DNA from: Akkermansia muciniphila
Lineage (GTDB): Bacteria > Verrucomicrobiota > Verrucomicrobiia > Verrucomicrobiales > Akkermansiaceae
Length of the DNA: 64,000 nucleotides
Reading direction: 5' to 3'
Assembly (NCBI RefSeq): GCF_030848305.1
Contig: NZ_CP114598.1
Coordinates: 2,046,001 to 2,110,000 of the forward strand
The position numbers and the translations under genes are program-made. This document shows positions 44,610 through 51,729 of this stretch, piece by piece. The notes below the pieces were generated by a model, which searched no databases, was not told the origin of the DNA, and was given only the letters and a program-made list of their open reading frames with translations. Within the stretch, counting starts at the first letter, position 1. Every line of letters begins with the position of its first letter.

Positions 44610-46159
44610 GAAACGGTTGCACGCACGTAGGATTGCTCATATTTCCCGAAGATTTGCATGTAGAATTCCGCAATGGAATTGATGTTCCAGATGGAAACGT
44701 CTTTTTTGAGCCATGCCGCCAGTTCCCTGTCCGCGGAGGCCAGAACACCCAGGCGGAGACCCGGAACGCCGTAGGATTTGGAAATGCTTTTTACCACGGT
44801 CAGGTGGGGATATTCTTCCAGGATGTCGTCTTTCAGCAGCGTATTGTCCGGCATTCCGCAGGAGAAGTCTACAAAGGATTCATCCACGATCAGGCGTACG
44901 CCGCGGGTTTTTGTCCACTGGCAGAGGCGCAGCACATCGCCTTTCGGCAGGAAGAAGCCGGAAGGGTTTCCCGGATTGACGAGGAGCAGGGTACCAATGT
45001 CTTTCCCGGAAAAAAATTCCATCAGGTCGTCCGCCGTGTAAGTGAAATTCCGGGAAGCAGTATGGAAGGGCACCACCATATCTGGATTCAGCCGGTTGGG
45101 ATATTCCTCAAAGGTAGGGTAGATGATCCCCATTTTTCCCTCCAGGTGAGACATGAGCGCCTTAATGAGTTCCGCCGCGCCGTTGCCGATGCAGATGTAT
45201 TCCTGGCTGATGCCGAAGTATTTTGCCGCCAGCAGGCTATTGACCCTCATTCCGGACGGGTATTCCCTCACCAGGCGTTCAAAATTTGCCTTGAGTTCGG
45301 ACATGAGGCGTTTGTTGGGGAAATAGGGGTTGACCAGGTAGCAGAAATCCCTGATGCGGGGATAGCTCCAGTAGCCTCCGTACCGGGATTCCATCAGGCG
45401 CAGGTGTTCTTCCCTGTCCGGGGTGAATATGGAAGCTGCGATGTCCAGGTCCTGGATGTCGTCTATTTCATACCATGCTTCGCCGCCGAGGCGCAGCGCC
45501 TTGATTTCCGGCTTGTCCAGCAGGGCGATGACCCGCAGCACCTGTTCGTAATATTCATTATTGCCCAGGGCTTTGCTGTAGGCTGTAAGAAAGGGGACGT
45601 AATGGGTCTGGGAGAATTCCCTGCTGAATTTGTAAATATTGACGGTTTTAAAATATTCCGTCTTTTTCTTGTAGGAGAATTTGCTTCCGGGAATGAATTG
45701 CCTGATGTTGTCGTCTTCATCCAGCGTGACGACCGTGCCGTCCATCCAGCTTTCAAATTTGGCGACGAGGGCAAGGCTGGGATAGGGGTGGCGGAGCAGG
45801 GCGTCAATAACGGAGTCTTCAAAAATCAGGTCGGATTCAAAGAGCAGCGTATCGTCCTGGAGCAGGTGTTCTTTGGCCAGGTACAGGGAATAGATATTGT
45901 TGGTGCTGGCATACAGGGGATTGTCCACGTATTCCACAGGGGTGGAAATGTCCAGCCGGGAAAGGAAAGTCTTGAGCTTTTCCCCCTCATAGCCCGTAAC
46001 GATTACAATTTTTTCCAGAGACGGGGAAAGGCGGTCCAATTGTTTCATCATGCGTTCTATCAGCGTCACTCCGTTGACCTGAACCATGCATTTGGTGTTG
46101 TTCCGGGTGAGCGCTCCCAGCCTTTTTCCCATTCCAGCCGCTAAAATGATCGCCTGCAT
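44606..46159 (-). CDS. Nucleotidyltransferase (LicC-like) fused to a HisC/CobD-like PLP enzyme, truncated by frameshift
   Basis: Residues 1-235 form a sugar- or choline-phosphate nucleotidyltransferase (IILAAGMGKRLGALTRNNTK, VNGVTLIERMMKQL, FESDLIFEDSVIDAL, EIDDIQDL). From about 250 a fold-type I PLP domain follows (YICIGNGAAELIKALM, LLVNPGNPSGFFLPKG, RLIVDESFVDFS, and the PLP lysine near 460 in KSISKSYGVPGLRLG). The end of the domain is in another frame (44328-44609). The fusion suggests it both makes and activates a phospho-amino alcohol, for example phosphoserine to phosphoethanolamine to a CDP form, for LicD. That is inference. Switch 3 lies 47 bases upstream of the start. Confidence 0.82.
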   Translation of the reverse strand: MQAIILAAGMGKRLGALTRNNTKCMVQVNGVTLIERMMKQLDRLSPSLEKIVIVTGYEGEKLKTFLSRLDISTPVEYVDNPLYASTNNIYSLYLAKEHLLQDDTLLFESDLIFEDSVIDALLRHPYPSLALVAKFESWMDGTVVTLDEDDNIRQFIPGSKFSYKKKTEYFKTVNIYKFSREFSQTHYVPFLTAYSKALGNNEYYEQVLRVIALLDKPEIKALRLGGEAWYEIDDIQDLDIAASIFTPDREEHLRLMESRYGGYWSYPRIRDFCYLVNPYFPNKRLMSELKANFERLVREYPSGMRVNSLLAAKYFGISQEYICIGNGAAELIKALMSHLEGKMGIIYPTFEEYPNRLNPDMVVPFHTASRNFTYTADDLMEFFSGKDIGTLLLVNPGNPSGFFLPKGDVLRLCQWTKTRGVRLIVDESFVDFSCGMPDNTLLKDDILEEYPHLTVVKSISKSYGVPGLRLGVLASADRELAAWLKKDVSIWNINSIAEFYMQIFGKYEQSYVRATVS

Positions 46160-46211
46160 AAGTACTCTAATTGGTCTTCAGAACTTGAGAAAGAACTGGA
46201 AACTATGTTTA

Positions 46212-46228
46212 ACGGATTGAGCATCCGC
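46212..46228. repeat. Left recombination-type site of switch 3
   Basis: ACGGAT-TGAGC-ATCCGC. Bases 46213-46227 are a perfect 15-base inverted match to 46367-46381. Confidence 0.7.
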
Positions 46229-46365
46229 CGTCAAAGTAAAAATTTCTGTAAGAATATGTTAATGGAATATTACACGGGTAAAAAGAAAAGACCGTTTTTT
46301 ATGTCTCATCGCAAGCCTGTTATTTTTCATTGATTTGGCTTTGGTCAGAATGGACGAAACGCTTA

Positions 46366-46382
46366 ACGGATGCTCAATCCGC
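46366..46382. repeat. Right recombination-type site of switch 3
   Basis: ACGGAT-GCTCA-ATCCGC, the inverted partner of 46212-46228 with the same arms and reverse-complement core. Confidence 0.7.
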
Positions 46383-46495
46383 TTGTCGCCAATACAGTGG
46401 AAAGGGTCGGATGAGGTTTGTCCGCCATTTTGGAAAGAGCAGTTTTACGATGATGGAACGAGTGTTTTTCTCCGAAAAGAACGGCTTGTTTTTCA

Positions 46496-46523
46496 TTGAC
46501 TTGTAAAAAGTGGGAGATAAAGT
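46496..46523 (+). promoter_or_regulatory. Putative fixed promoter of the third licD gene
   Basis: TTGACT (46496-46501), a 16-base spacer and TAAAGT (46518-46523) lie outside switch 3, giving a leader of about 65 bases before the ATG at 46595. This suggests that the third licD gene is expressed whichever way switch 3 points. Confidence 0.45.
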
Positions 46524-46594
46524 TCTGAATCTGCCGGATGTGCTTTCCTGGAAAAATGAAGCATAGCCCGCGTGTTTTTTGACCAAATTTACCT

Positions 46595-47614
46595 ATGATG
46601 AAGCTGCCATCATTCATTACCGCCGGAAGAACCGGGAAATTAGTAAGGGGAAAGCATTGGTGGGTGACGGAAGTCCGGTGCTGCGGCCTGAACGTGCTTT
46701 CTTCCTGCACGGACAGGAAGAAGCGTTTCGTCCGTCTTTTCGGCATTCCGTGCGGGCGGTTCAAGGTGGGCCGGGAAAGTGAATTTTCCCAGTTGGGCAA
46801 ACTGGTTAAAGCTACCGTCCGGGCCGAGGAAATGCCCCAGGCATCCGGAGTGCTGAGGATTGTGCAGCAGGCCATGACCTGTTTTTTGAATGAGGTGGCC
46901 GGCATTCTTGAAGAGGGCGGTTATCAGTACTGGCTGGATTTCGGGACCCTGCTGGGCGCGGTGCGGCACCGGGGCTTTATCCCCTGGGATGACGATCTGG
47001 ATATTTCCATGCTGCGTGAAGATTATGAGAGGTTGAGGGCGAACGCCGCCGGGCTTTTCGGTTCGCGCGGTTTCTCCGTCAGTATGGATCCGTTCATCCA
47101 GATCGGGTTGCCGGGCACGTTATGCAATGTGGACATTTTCCCGTATGACACGGCCCCTGCCGCGTGGTCTCCGGATGCCCCTGAGGAAGGGGAGTGGCTG
47201 CTGCGCGGTTACAAGGCATCCGGAATGCTTGATTATGAGGTGGATTCCTCCTGCCGCTACCGGACGCGGTGTTCTTATGAGGAAAAGATGGCGATCCGGG
47301 ACCGTGTGGTGATGGGAGGACGGCGGCCGGCGGATGGAGGAAACATTTTCCTGGGTTTTGAGATTCCTTTTGCCGGCCCGTGCCGCCATTCCTTCCGCCA
47401 TGAATGGCTGTTTCCGCTTTCCCGCGTCCGGTTTGAGGGAAGGGAGTTCCCGGCCCCGCGGTTGCCTGAAATGGTGTTGTACGGCCAGTACGGGGACTGG
47501 GGAGCTCTGCCGGATTCTCCCCCTGTGCATTTTGATTTGAACCATATTTCCAAGGAGGTTCTGGGCAGGATGATGTACATGCGTGATACGGGGCGCCTTC
47601 CCGGACGAGGGTAA
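46595..47614 (+). CDS. LicD-family phosphotransferase (third of three)
   Basis: The 339-residue protein has the LicD core GYQYWLDFGTLLGAVRHRGF, then IPWDDDLDISMLREDYERL and GTLCNVDIFPYDTAP, closing with YGQYGDWGALPDSPPVHFDL. The first 65 residues (MMKLPSFITAGRTGKLVRGK, DRKKRFVRLFGIPCGRF) are not part of the catalytic core but recur at the N-termini of some surface-glycan enzymes. Two adjacent ATG codons (46595, 46598) could serve as start. It lies on the far side of switch 3 and appears to have its own promoter. Its acceptor glycan and donor are unknown. Confidence 0.85.
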   Translation: MMKLPSFITAGRTGKLVRGKHWWVTEVRCCGLNVLSSCTDRKKRFVRLFGIPCGRFKVGRESEFSQLGKLVKATVRAEEMPQASGVLRIVQQAMTCFLNEVAGILEEGGYQYWLDFGTLLGAVRHRGFIPWDDDLDISMLREDYERLRANAAGLFGSRGFSVSMDPFIQIGLPGTLCNVDIFPYDTAPAAWSPDAPEEGEWLLRGYKASGMLDYEVDSSCRYRTRCSYEEKMAIRDRVVMGGRRPADGGNIFLGFEIPFAGPCRHSFRHEWLFPLSRVRFEGREFPAPRLPEMVLYGQYGDWGALPDSPPVHFDLNHISKEVLGRMMYMRDTGRLPGRG

Positions 47615-47663
47615 AGGGCGCGCCTGTTTTCCTTCCCCTCCGGGAGCAGCCCTTCTTTCTTCC

Positions 47664-47693
47664 TTGACCCTTCTGATTGAGGCGGGGTATCAT
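47664..47693 (+). promoter_or_regulatory. Putative promoter of glgB inside the end region of the preceding intergenic gap
   Basis: TTGACC (47664-47669), an 18-base spacer and TATCAT (47688-47693). Transcription should begin near 47700, the first candidate ATG of glgB, so the mRNA would be nearly leaderless or use the ATG at 47730. Confidence 0.5.
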
Positions 47694-47699
47694 CAGATA

Positions 47700-49736
47700 A
47701 TGAGAAGACCCCCGATACCCGGCTTGGTGATGGCGGACGGATGGCTCCAGCCGTATTCCCGCCAGATAAGCGACCGCCAGCGTCTGTTTGACCTGAAAAT
47801 GAAGAGGATCAACCAGCGCGCCGGTTCTCTGGAGGAATACGCGCGTGGCTACCGCTATTACGGTTTCAACAGGGACGCGGAGACGGGGGCGTGGACGTAC
47901 CGGGAATGGGTTCCCGCCGCCCGCAGGGTGTCCCTGATTGGAGATTTTAACGGCTGGAACCGGGAGAGCCACCCGCTGGAGCGGAATGAGCGCGGCGTGT
48001 GGGAGATTACGCTGCCGCCTGATGCGCTGGCTCACGGGCAGAAGGTGAAGGTGCACGTGGTCGGTGCGGACGGCACGGGCAGAGATCGCATTCCCGCGTG
48101 GATTACCAGGACCGTCCAGGATCCGACCACCTATGATTTTGCCGGGGAGATCTGGATGCCGGAGCGCCCCTATGAATGGCGGAATAACGGTTTTGATCCT
48201 TCCCGGGTGGAAGTTCCGTTCGTGTATGAAGCGCATGTAGGCATGGGCGGGGAAGAAGGGCGCGTGCATACGTACCGCGAGTTTGCGGACGAGGTTCTTC
48301 CCCGGATCTCCAGTCTGGGTTACAATACCGTCCAGCTGATGGCGGTCCAGGAGCACCCCTATTACGGTTCCTTCGGCTACCATGTTTCCTCCTTTTTCGC
48401 CCCTTCCTCCCGTTTCGGCGAGCCGGAGGACCTGAAATACCTGATAGACCAGGCTCACGGCCTGGGCATCGCCGTGCTGCTGGACGTGGTGCATTCCCAC
48501 GCCGTGAAGAATGAGGCGGAAGGGCTGAACAATTTTGACGGTTCCGGAGGCATGTATTTCCTGCCCGGGGAGCGCGGCCGTCATCCGGACTGGGATTCCT
48601 GTTGTTTTGATTATGGCCGGGACGAGGTGATTGAGTTCCTCCTGTCCAATGTCCGCTGGTGGCTGGAAGAGTTCCGTTTTGACGGCTTCCGTTTTGACGG
48701 CGTGACGTCCATGCTGTATTTCCACCGCGGGCATGAGCCGTTCGGGGATTTGGGCGCCTACTTCGGCTCTTCCGTGGATCTGGATGCCGTGGCTTATCTG
48801 CAGCTGGCCACTACGCTGATTCAGCGGGTGAAGCCGGGCGCCATAGCGATTGCGGAGGACATGTCCGGCATGCCGGGGTTGTGCCGTCCGGTGGACGAAG
48901 GGGGGATTGGCTTTTCCCACCGCCTGGCCATGGGCATTCCCGATTACTGGATTAAGCTGCTCAAGGAGAAAAAGGATGAGGAATGGAGCATGGGAGACAT
49001 GTGGTACACGCTGACCAACAGGCGCTACGGAGAGCCGCATGTGGCCTATTGCGAGAGCCATGACCAGGCCCTGGTGGGAGACAAAACTCTGGCGTTCCGC
49101 CTGATGGATGCGGAAATGTACTGGAAAATGGCCGTGGACCAGCAGAGCCTCATTATTGACCGCGGCATGGCTCTGCACAAGATGATCCGCCTGGTGACGC
49201 TGGCTACCGGGGGGGAAGGCTGGCTGAATTTCATGGGCAATGAATTCGGGCATCCGGAATGGATTGATTTTCCGCGCGAAGGCAACGGCTGGTCTTACGA
49301 ATACTGCCGCCGCCAGTGGTCCCTGGTGGACAATCCTTCCCTCAGGTTCAAGTTCCTGAATGCCTTTGACCAGGCGATGGTCCGCCTGGCGCAGGAAGCC
49401 CGGCTGCTGAATAATCCGCCGCCTTTCCCGCTTAATATTGACGAGACCAACCGTGTCATGGCATTCCACCGCGGCGGTCTGGTATTTGTGTTCAACTGGT
49501 CCGGGGACAAGGCTATCATGGATTACATGCTGCCTGTTCCTCAGAAGGGGGAATGGCGGGTCGTGCTGGATACGGACAGCGCCCGTTTCGGCGGTTTCGG
49601 GAGGCAGGATGTTTCCATGCCGCATTTTACGGATGAGGACGGGAACCTTTCCCTGTACCTGCTGCCGCGTACGGCCCTGGTCCTGAAAAGGGCAGGTTCC
49701 GCCGTCATGGCCCGCCGCCTGGGGCGGGAGGATTAG
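47700..49736 (+). CDS. glgB: 1,4-alpha-glucan branching enzyme, eukaryote-like (GH13)
   Basis: Residues 60-160 carry the CBM48-like N-domain (YREWVPAARRVSLIGDFNGW). The GH13 barrel follows: YNTVQLMAVQEHPYYGSFGY, LLDVVHSHAVKN, FRFDGFRFDGVTSMLY with the catalytic Asp, AIAEDMSGMPG with the acid Glu, and YCESHDQALVG. The VPFVYEAHVGM stretch and overall layout resemble plant and animal branching enzymes rather than E. coli GlgB. It makes the alpha-1,6 branches of glycogen. An in-frame extension to 47583 overlaps the licD3 end and is rejected; 47730 is a second possible start. A promoter directly precedes 47700. Confidence 0.93.
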   Translation: MRRPPIPGLVMADGWLQPYSRQISDRQRLFDLKMKRINQRAGSLEEYARGYRYYGFNRDAETGAWTYREWVPAARRVSLIGDFNGWNRESHPLERNERGVWEITLPPDALAHGQKVKVHVVGADGTGRDRIPAWITRTVQDPTTYDFAGEIWMPERPYEWRNNGFDPSRVEVPFVYEAHVGMGGEEGRVHTYREFADEVLPRISSLGYNTVQLMAVQEHPYYGSFGYHVSSFFAPSSRFGEPEDLKYLIDQAHGLGIAVLLDVVHSHAVKNEAEGLNNFDGSGGMYFLPGERGRHPDWDSCCFDYGRDEVIEFLLSNVRWWLEEFRFDGFRFDGVTSMLYFHRGHEPFGDLGAYFGSSVDLDAVAYLQLATTLIQRVKPGAIAIAEDMSGMPGLCRPVDEGGIGFSHRLAMGIPDYWIKLLKEKKDEEWSMGDMWYTLTNRRYGEPHVAYCESHDQALVGDKTLAFRLMDAEMYWKMAVDQQSLIIDRGMALHKMIRLVTLATGGEGWLNFMGNEFGHPEWIDFPREGNGWSYEYCRRQWSLVDNPSLRFKFLNAFDQAMVRLAQEARLLNNPPPFPLNIDETNRVMAFHRGGLVFVFNWSGDKAIMDYMLPVPQKGEWRVVLDTDSARFGGFGRQDVSMPHFTDEDGNLSLYLLPRTALVLKRAGSAVMARRLGRED

Positions 49737-49834
49737 CGTGCGGCCTCAAAAAAACTGGCGGGTTGTTGATCCGTCCATGAAAGGGGCGTGCGGGACGGGC
49801 CAGCGTACCGGGCGCGGGATGAATAGGCGCTCTC

Positions 49835-49857
49835 CCTGCCGGAACGTGTCCGGCAGG
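49835..49857. terminator. Hairpin between convergent glgB and PEGA-lipoprotein genes
   Basis: CCTGCCGGA and TCCGGCAGG form a perfect 9-base stem with loop ACGTG, 3 bases from the stop of the minus-strand gene. It lacks a T tract. Confidence 0.4.
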
Positions 49858-49860
49858 CTG

Positions 49861-50241
49861 TTACCAATTTGCGGGAAGCTCCCGCAGAGGAGGCGCTCCT
49901 GAATCCGCCTTTTTCAGGCGGATGGTCAGGATGTCCGTTTTGAAGTCCTTGGACTTCTCGTTATTGCGGCCCCACAAAATGGCCCCTTGCGTGGTCATTT
50001 CCGGATAAAACGTTTTTTCCGTGGAAAGGAAGCCGGGTTTATCCGCCGCAACGTGCACGGGCTTGTGCCTGTTCAGGGAGAGCGTGACGGGGGCCTGGCC
50101 GGCGTAATCTCCGTTCACGCGCAGGCTGGCTCCGGAAGGAATGCTGCGGATGGTGATGTCCCGGGAAGAGCTGCTGCATGAGAGGCTTGCGCCGCAGAAT
50201 GCGGAGAGCAGGAGAAGATGCGGGAAAAGGCCGTGAGTCAT
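49861..50241 (-). CDS. PEGA-domain exported protein, probable lipoprotein
   Basis: From the ATG at 50241 (MTHGLFPHLLLLSAFCGASL) the protein has a signal peptide ending in a lipobox-like SLSC. A single PEGA domain follows (ITIRSIPSGASLRVNGDYAG, PVTLSLNRHKPVHVAADKPG). PEGA domains bind or pack at the cell surface in many envelope proteins. An upstream ATG at 50259 overlaps the sufE stop by four bases and is an alternative that would couple the two genes. Total length is 126 to 132 residues. Its partner is unknown. Confidence 0.7.
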   Translation of the reverse strand: MTHGLFPHLLLLSAFCGASLSCSSSSRDITIRSIPSGASLRVNGDYAGQAPVTLSLNRHKPVHVAADKPGFLSTEKTFYPEMTTQGAILWGRNNEKSKDFKTDILTIRLKKADSGAPPLRELPANW

Positions 50242-50255
50242 TGCTCTGGAAAAAA

Positions 50256-50675
50256 TCAATGGTGTTCCGCCATTTTCATGGCGGCCTGCTTAATCTGGAC
50301 CGCCATGGAGTTGAGGGCGTTAGCCCTGGTGGGCGCCAGGTGGTCTTTCAGGCCGGTTTTGTCCAGCTTGGACATGTCCGCCTTCAGGATTTCTTCCGGA
50401 GGCAGACCGGAAAGCAGCCGGATGAAGACGGCAATGAGGCCCTTGGTGATGAGGGAATCGCTGTCTGCGTACAGTTTCAGCACGCCGTTGTCCGGTTCCG
50501 TGTGCAGCCACACGCGGGATTGGCATCCCTTGATGAGGGAGTCCTCCGTTTTGTAGGCTTCCTCCAGCCTGGGCAGTTTTTTCCCCAGGCTGATGATGTA
50601 TTCGTAGCGTTCCGTCCAGTCCTGGAACAAGTCCAGTTCATCCAGCAGGTCTTGCAGGCGTTCTTCGTAGTTCAT
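50256..50675 (-). CDS. sufE: SufE-family cysteine desulfurase activator
   Basis: The 139-residue protein matches SufE: NYEERLQDLLDELDLFQDWT at the start, then YEYIISLGKKLPRL and the sulfur-accepting Cys in LIKGCQSRVWLHTE, with the later DSLITKGLIAVFIRLLSGLP. SufE takes persulfide sulfur from SufS and passes it to the scaffold complex for iron-sulfur cluster assembly. No other suf gene is beside it. It lies 33 bases downstream of argF on the same strand and just upstream of the PEGA protein gene. Confidence 0.92.
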   Translation of the reverse strand: MNYEERLQDLLDELDLFQDWTERYEYIISLGKKLPRLEEAYKTEDSLIKGCQSRVWLHTEPDNGVLKLYADSDSLITKGLIAVFIRLLSGLPPEEILKADMSKLDKTGLKDHLAPTRANALNSMAVQIKQAAMKMAEHH

Positions 50676-50708
50676 GGCTCGGAGATTGGGTAGGATGAGC
50701 CGGGCGGG

Positions 50709-51626
50709 TTATCCCCGGCGGGCGTCCGCAAGCGTGGCGAGCACGGCTTTCTGGGCATGCACCCTGTTTTCCGCTTCCCGGAAGATAACGGGAGCAAAAT
50801 GTTCCAGCACGTCTTCCGTGATTTCCTTGCCGCGGTAGGCGGGCAGGCAGTGGAAAACGGAATGGCCGGCGGCGGCGTGTTCCAGCAGCTCCCTGTTCAC
50901 CTGGTAGGGATAGAAGTGTTTTTCCTTGGACAGCCCTTCCGATTCCTGGCCCATGGAAAGCCAGACGTCCGTGTTGATGACGGAAGCGCCCTTGACGGCT
51001 TCCACGGGGTCCGTGGTAAAGATGACGTTCTCGCAGTCCAGATGCCTGCGGAAGTCTTCCAGGGGAAGATAATTGGTGGGGGCGCCGATGGCGAGCGTAA
51101 AGCCCAGCCTCTTGGCCGCCCACATCCAGGAGCGGGACATGTTGTTGTCCCCATCCCCCACGAAGGCGATTTTCATATCCTTCCAGGAGCCGGGACCGTA
51201 GATTTCCTCAATGGTAAGCAGGTCCGCCAGGATCTGGCAGGGGTGCTCCTCGTCCGTCAGGGCATTGATGGTGGGAATGCCGGAAAAACTGGCGAATTCC
51301 TCCACCTCCTGCTGCCCGTACGTACGGATGGCGGCGCCGTGAATCATACGTCCCAACACTCGGGCCGTATCCTTGATGGGCTCTCCGCGCCCAAGCTGGA
51401 TGTCATGGACGGAAAGGAACATGGGGCGGCCCCCCAGTTCGCTGATGCCTACTTCAAAGGAAACACGGGTGCGGGTGGAGGATTTGGAAAAGATGAGCGC
51501 CCAGGTCTGCCCCTTCAGGGGGAGGCGTTCGTGATGGCCGCGTTCCGCCTTAAGCCGGTGGCCCAGGGCGAGCAGGCCCCGGATTTCGTCTCCGGTAAGC
51601 TGTTCGATGGAAAGGAGGTTGTTCAT
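50709..51626 (-). CDS. argF: Ornithine carbamoyltransferase
   Basis: The 305-residue enzyme joins ornithine and carbamoyl phosphate to citrulline in arginine synthesis. Motifs: the carbamoyl-phosphate site FSKSSTRTRVSFEVGI, MIHGAAIRTYGQQEVEEFA, EHPCQILADLLTI, and HCLPAYRGKEIT with the catalytic Cys. The ornithine loop reads TDVWLSMGQE. The ATG at 51626 (MNNLLSIEQL) is chosen; an in-frame extension to 51779 would run through a hairpin and into the sulfatase end. sufE and the PEGA gene follow on the same strand. Confidence 0.95.
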   Translation of the reverse strand: MNNLLSIEQLTGDEIRGLLALGHRLKAERGHHERLPLKGQTWALIFSKSSTRTRVSFEVGISELGGRPMFLSVHDIQLGRGEPIKDTARVLGRMIHGAAIRTYGQQEVEEFASFSGIPTINALTDEEHPCQILADLLTIEEIYGPGSWKDMKIAFVGDGDNNMSRSWMWAAKRLGFTLAIGAPTNYLPLEDFRRHLDCENVIFTTDPVEAVKGASVINTDVWLSMGQESEGLSKEKHFYPYQVNRELLEHAAAGHSVFHCLPAYRGKEITEDVLEHFAPVIFREAENRVHAQKAVLATLADARRG

Positions 51627-51642
51627 GGTTTTTGAAAGGGAA

Positions 51643-51709
51643 TTAAAAACGGGAAAGCCGCACCATACTCCCTGTTTTCTTAAAAGAAAAGGGAATAATG
51701 CGGCTTTCC
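51643..51709 (-). terminator. Nested hairpin terminator between the sulfatase and argF genes
   Basis: GGAAAGCCGCA (51652-51662) and TGCGGCTTTCC (51699-51709) form an 11-base outer stem. An inner stem (CCCT-TTTCTT with AAGAAAA-GGG) folds within. On the minus strand a CGTTTTTAAT tract follows. It should end sulfatase transcripts only 17 bases before the argF start codon, so it may also affect argF expression. Confidence 0.65.
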
Positions 51710-51729
51710 AGGCAGGGGTGGAGATGCCT

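Larger units (their letters stand above)
46206..46382 (-). promoter_or_regulatory. Putative invertible promoter (switch 3) for the nucleotidyltransferase-aminotransferase operon
   Basis: Inverted sites at 46212-46228 and 46366-46382 enclose 137 bases. On the minus strand TTGACG (46229-46234) abuts the left site, which supplies the 17-base spacer, and TAAACA (46206-46211) follows as -10, about 45 bases before the ATG at 46159. After inversion the gene would face CGCTTA, so it should be off. The flipped TTGACG would then point toward the LicD gene at 46595 with TTGTCG as a poor -10. Confidence 0.65.

Noticed and set aside
46383-46495. CGGAT...GTCCGC near 46407 as an extra recombination site
   Set aside because: Arm spacing and the right arm do not fit the consensus and no inverted partner was found.
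47094-49625. An 843-residue open frame antisense to licD3 and glgB
   Set aside because: The plus-strand products are unmistakable enzymes; the antisense product has no family features.
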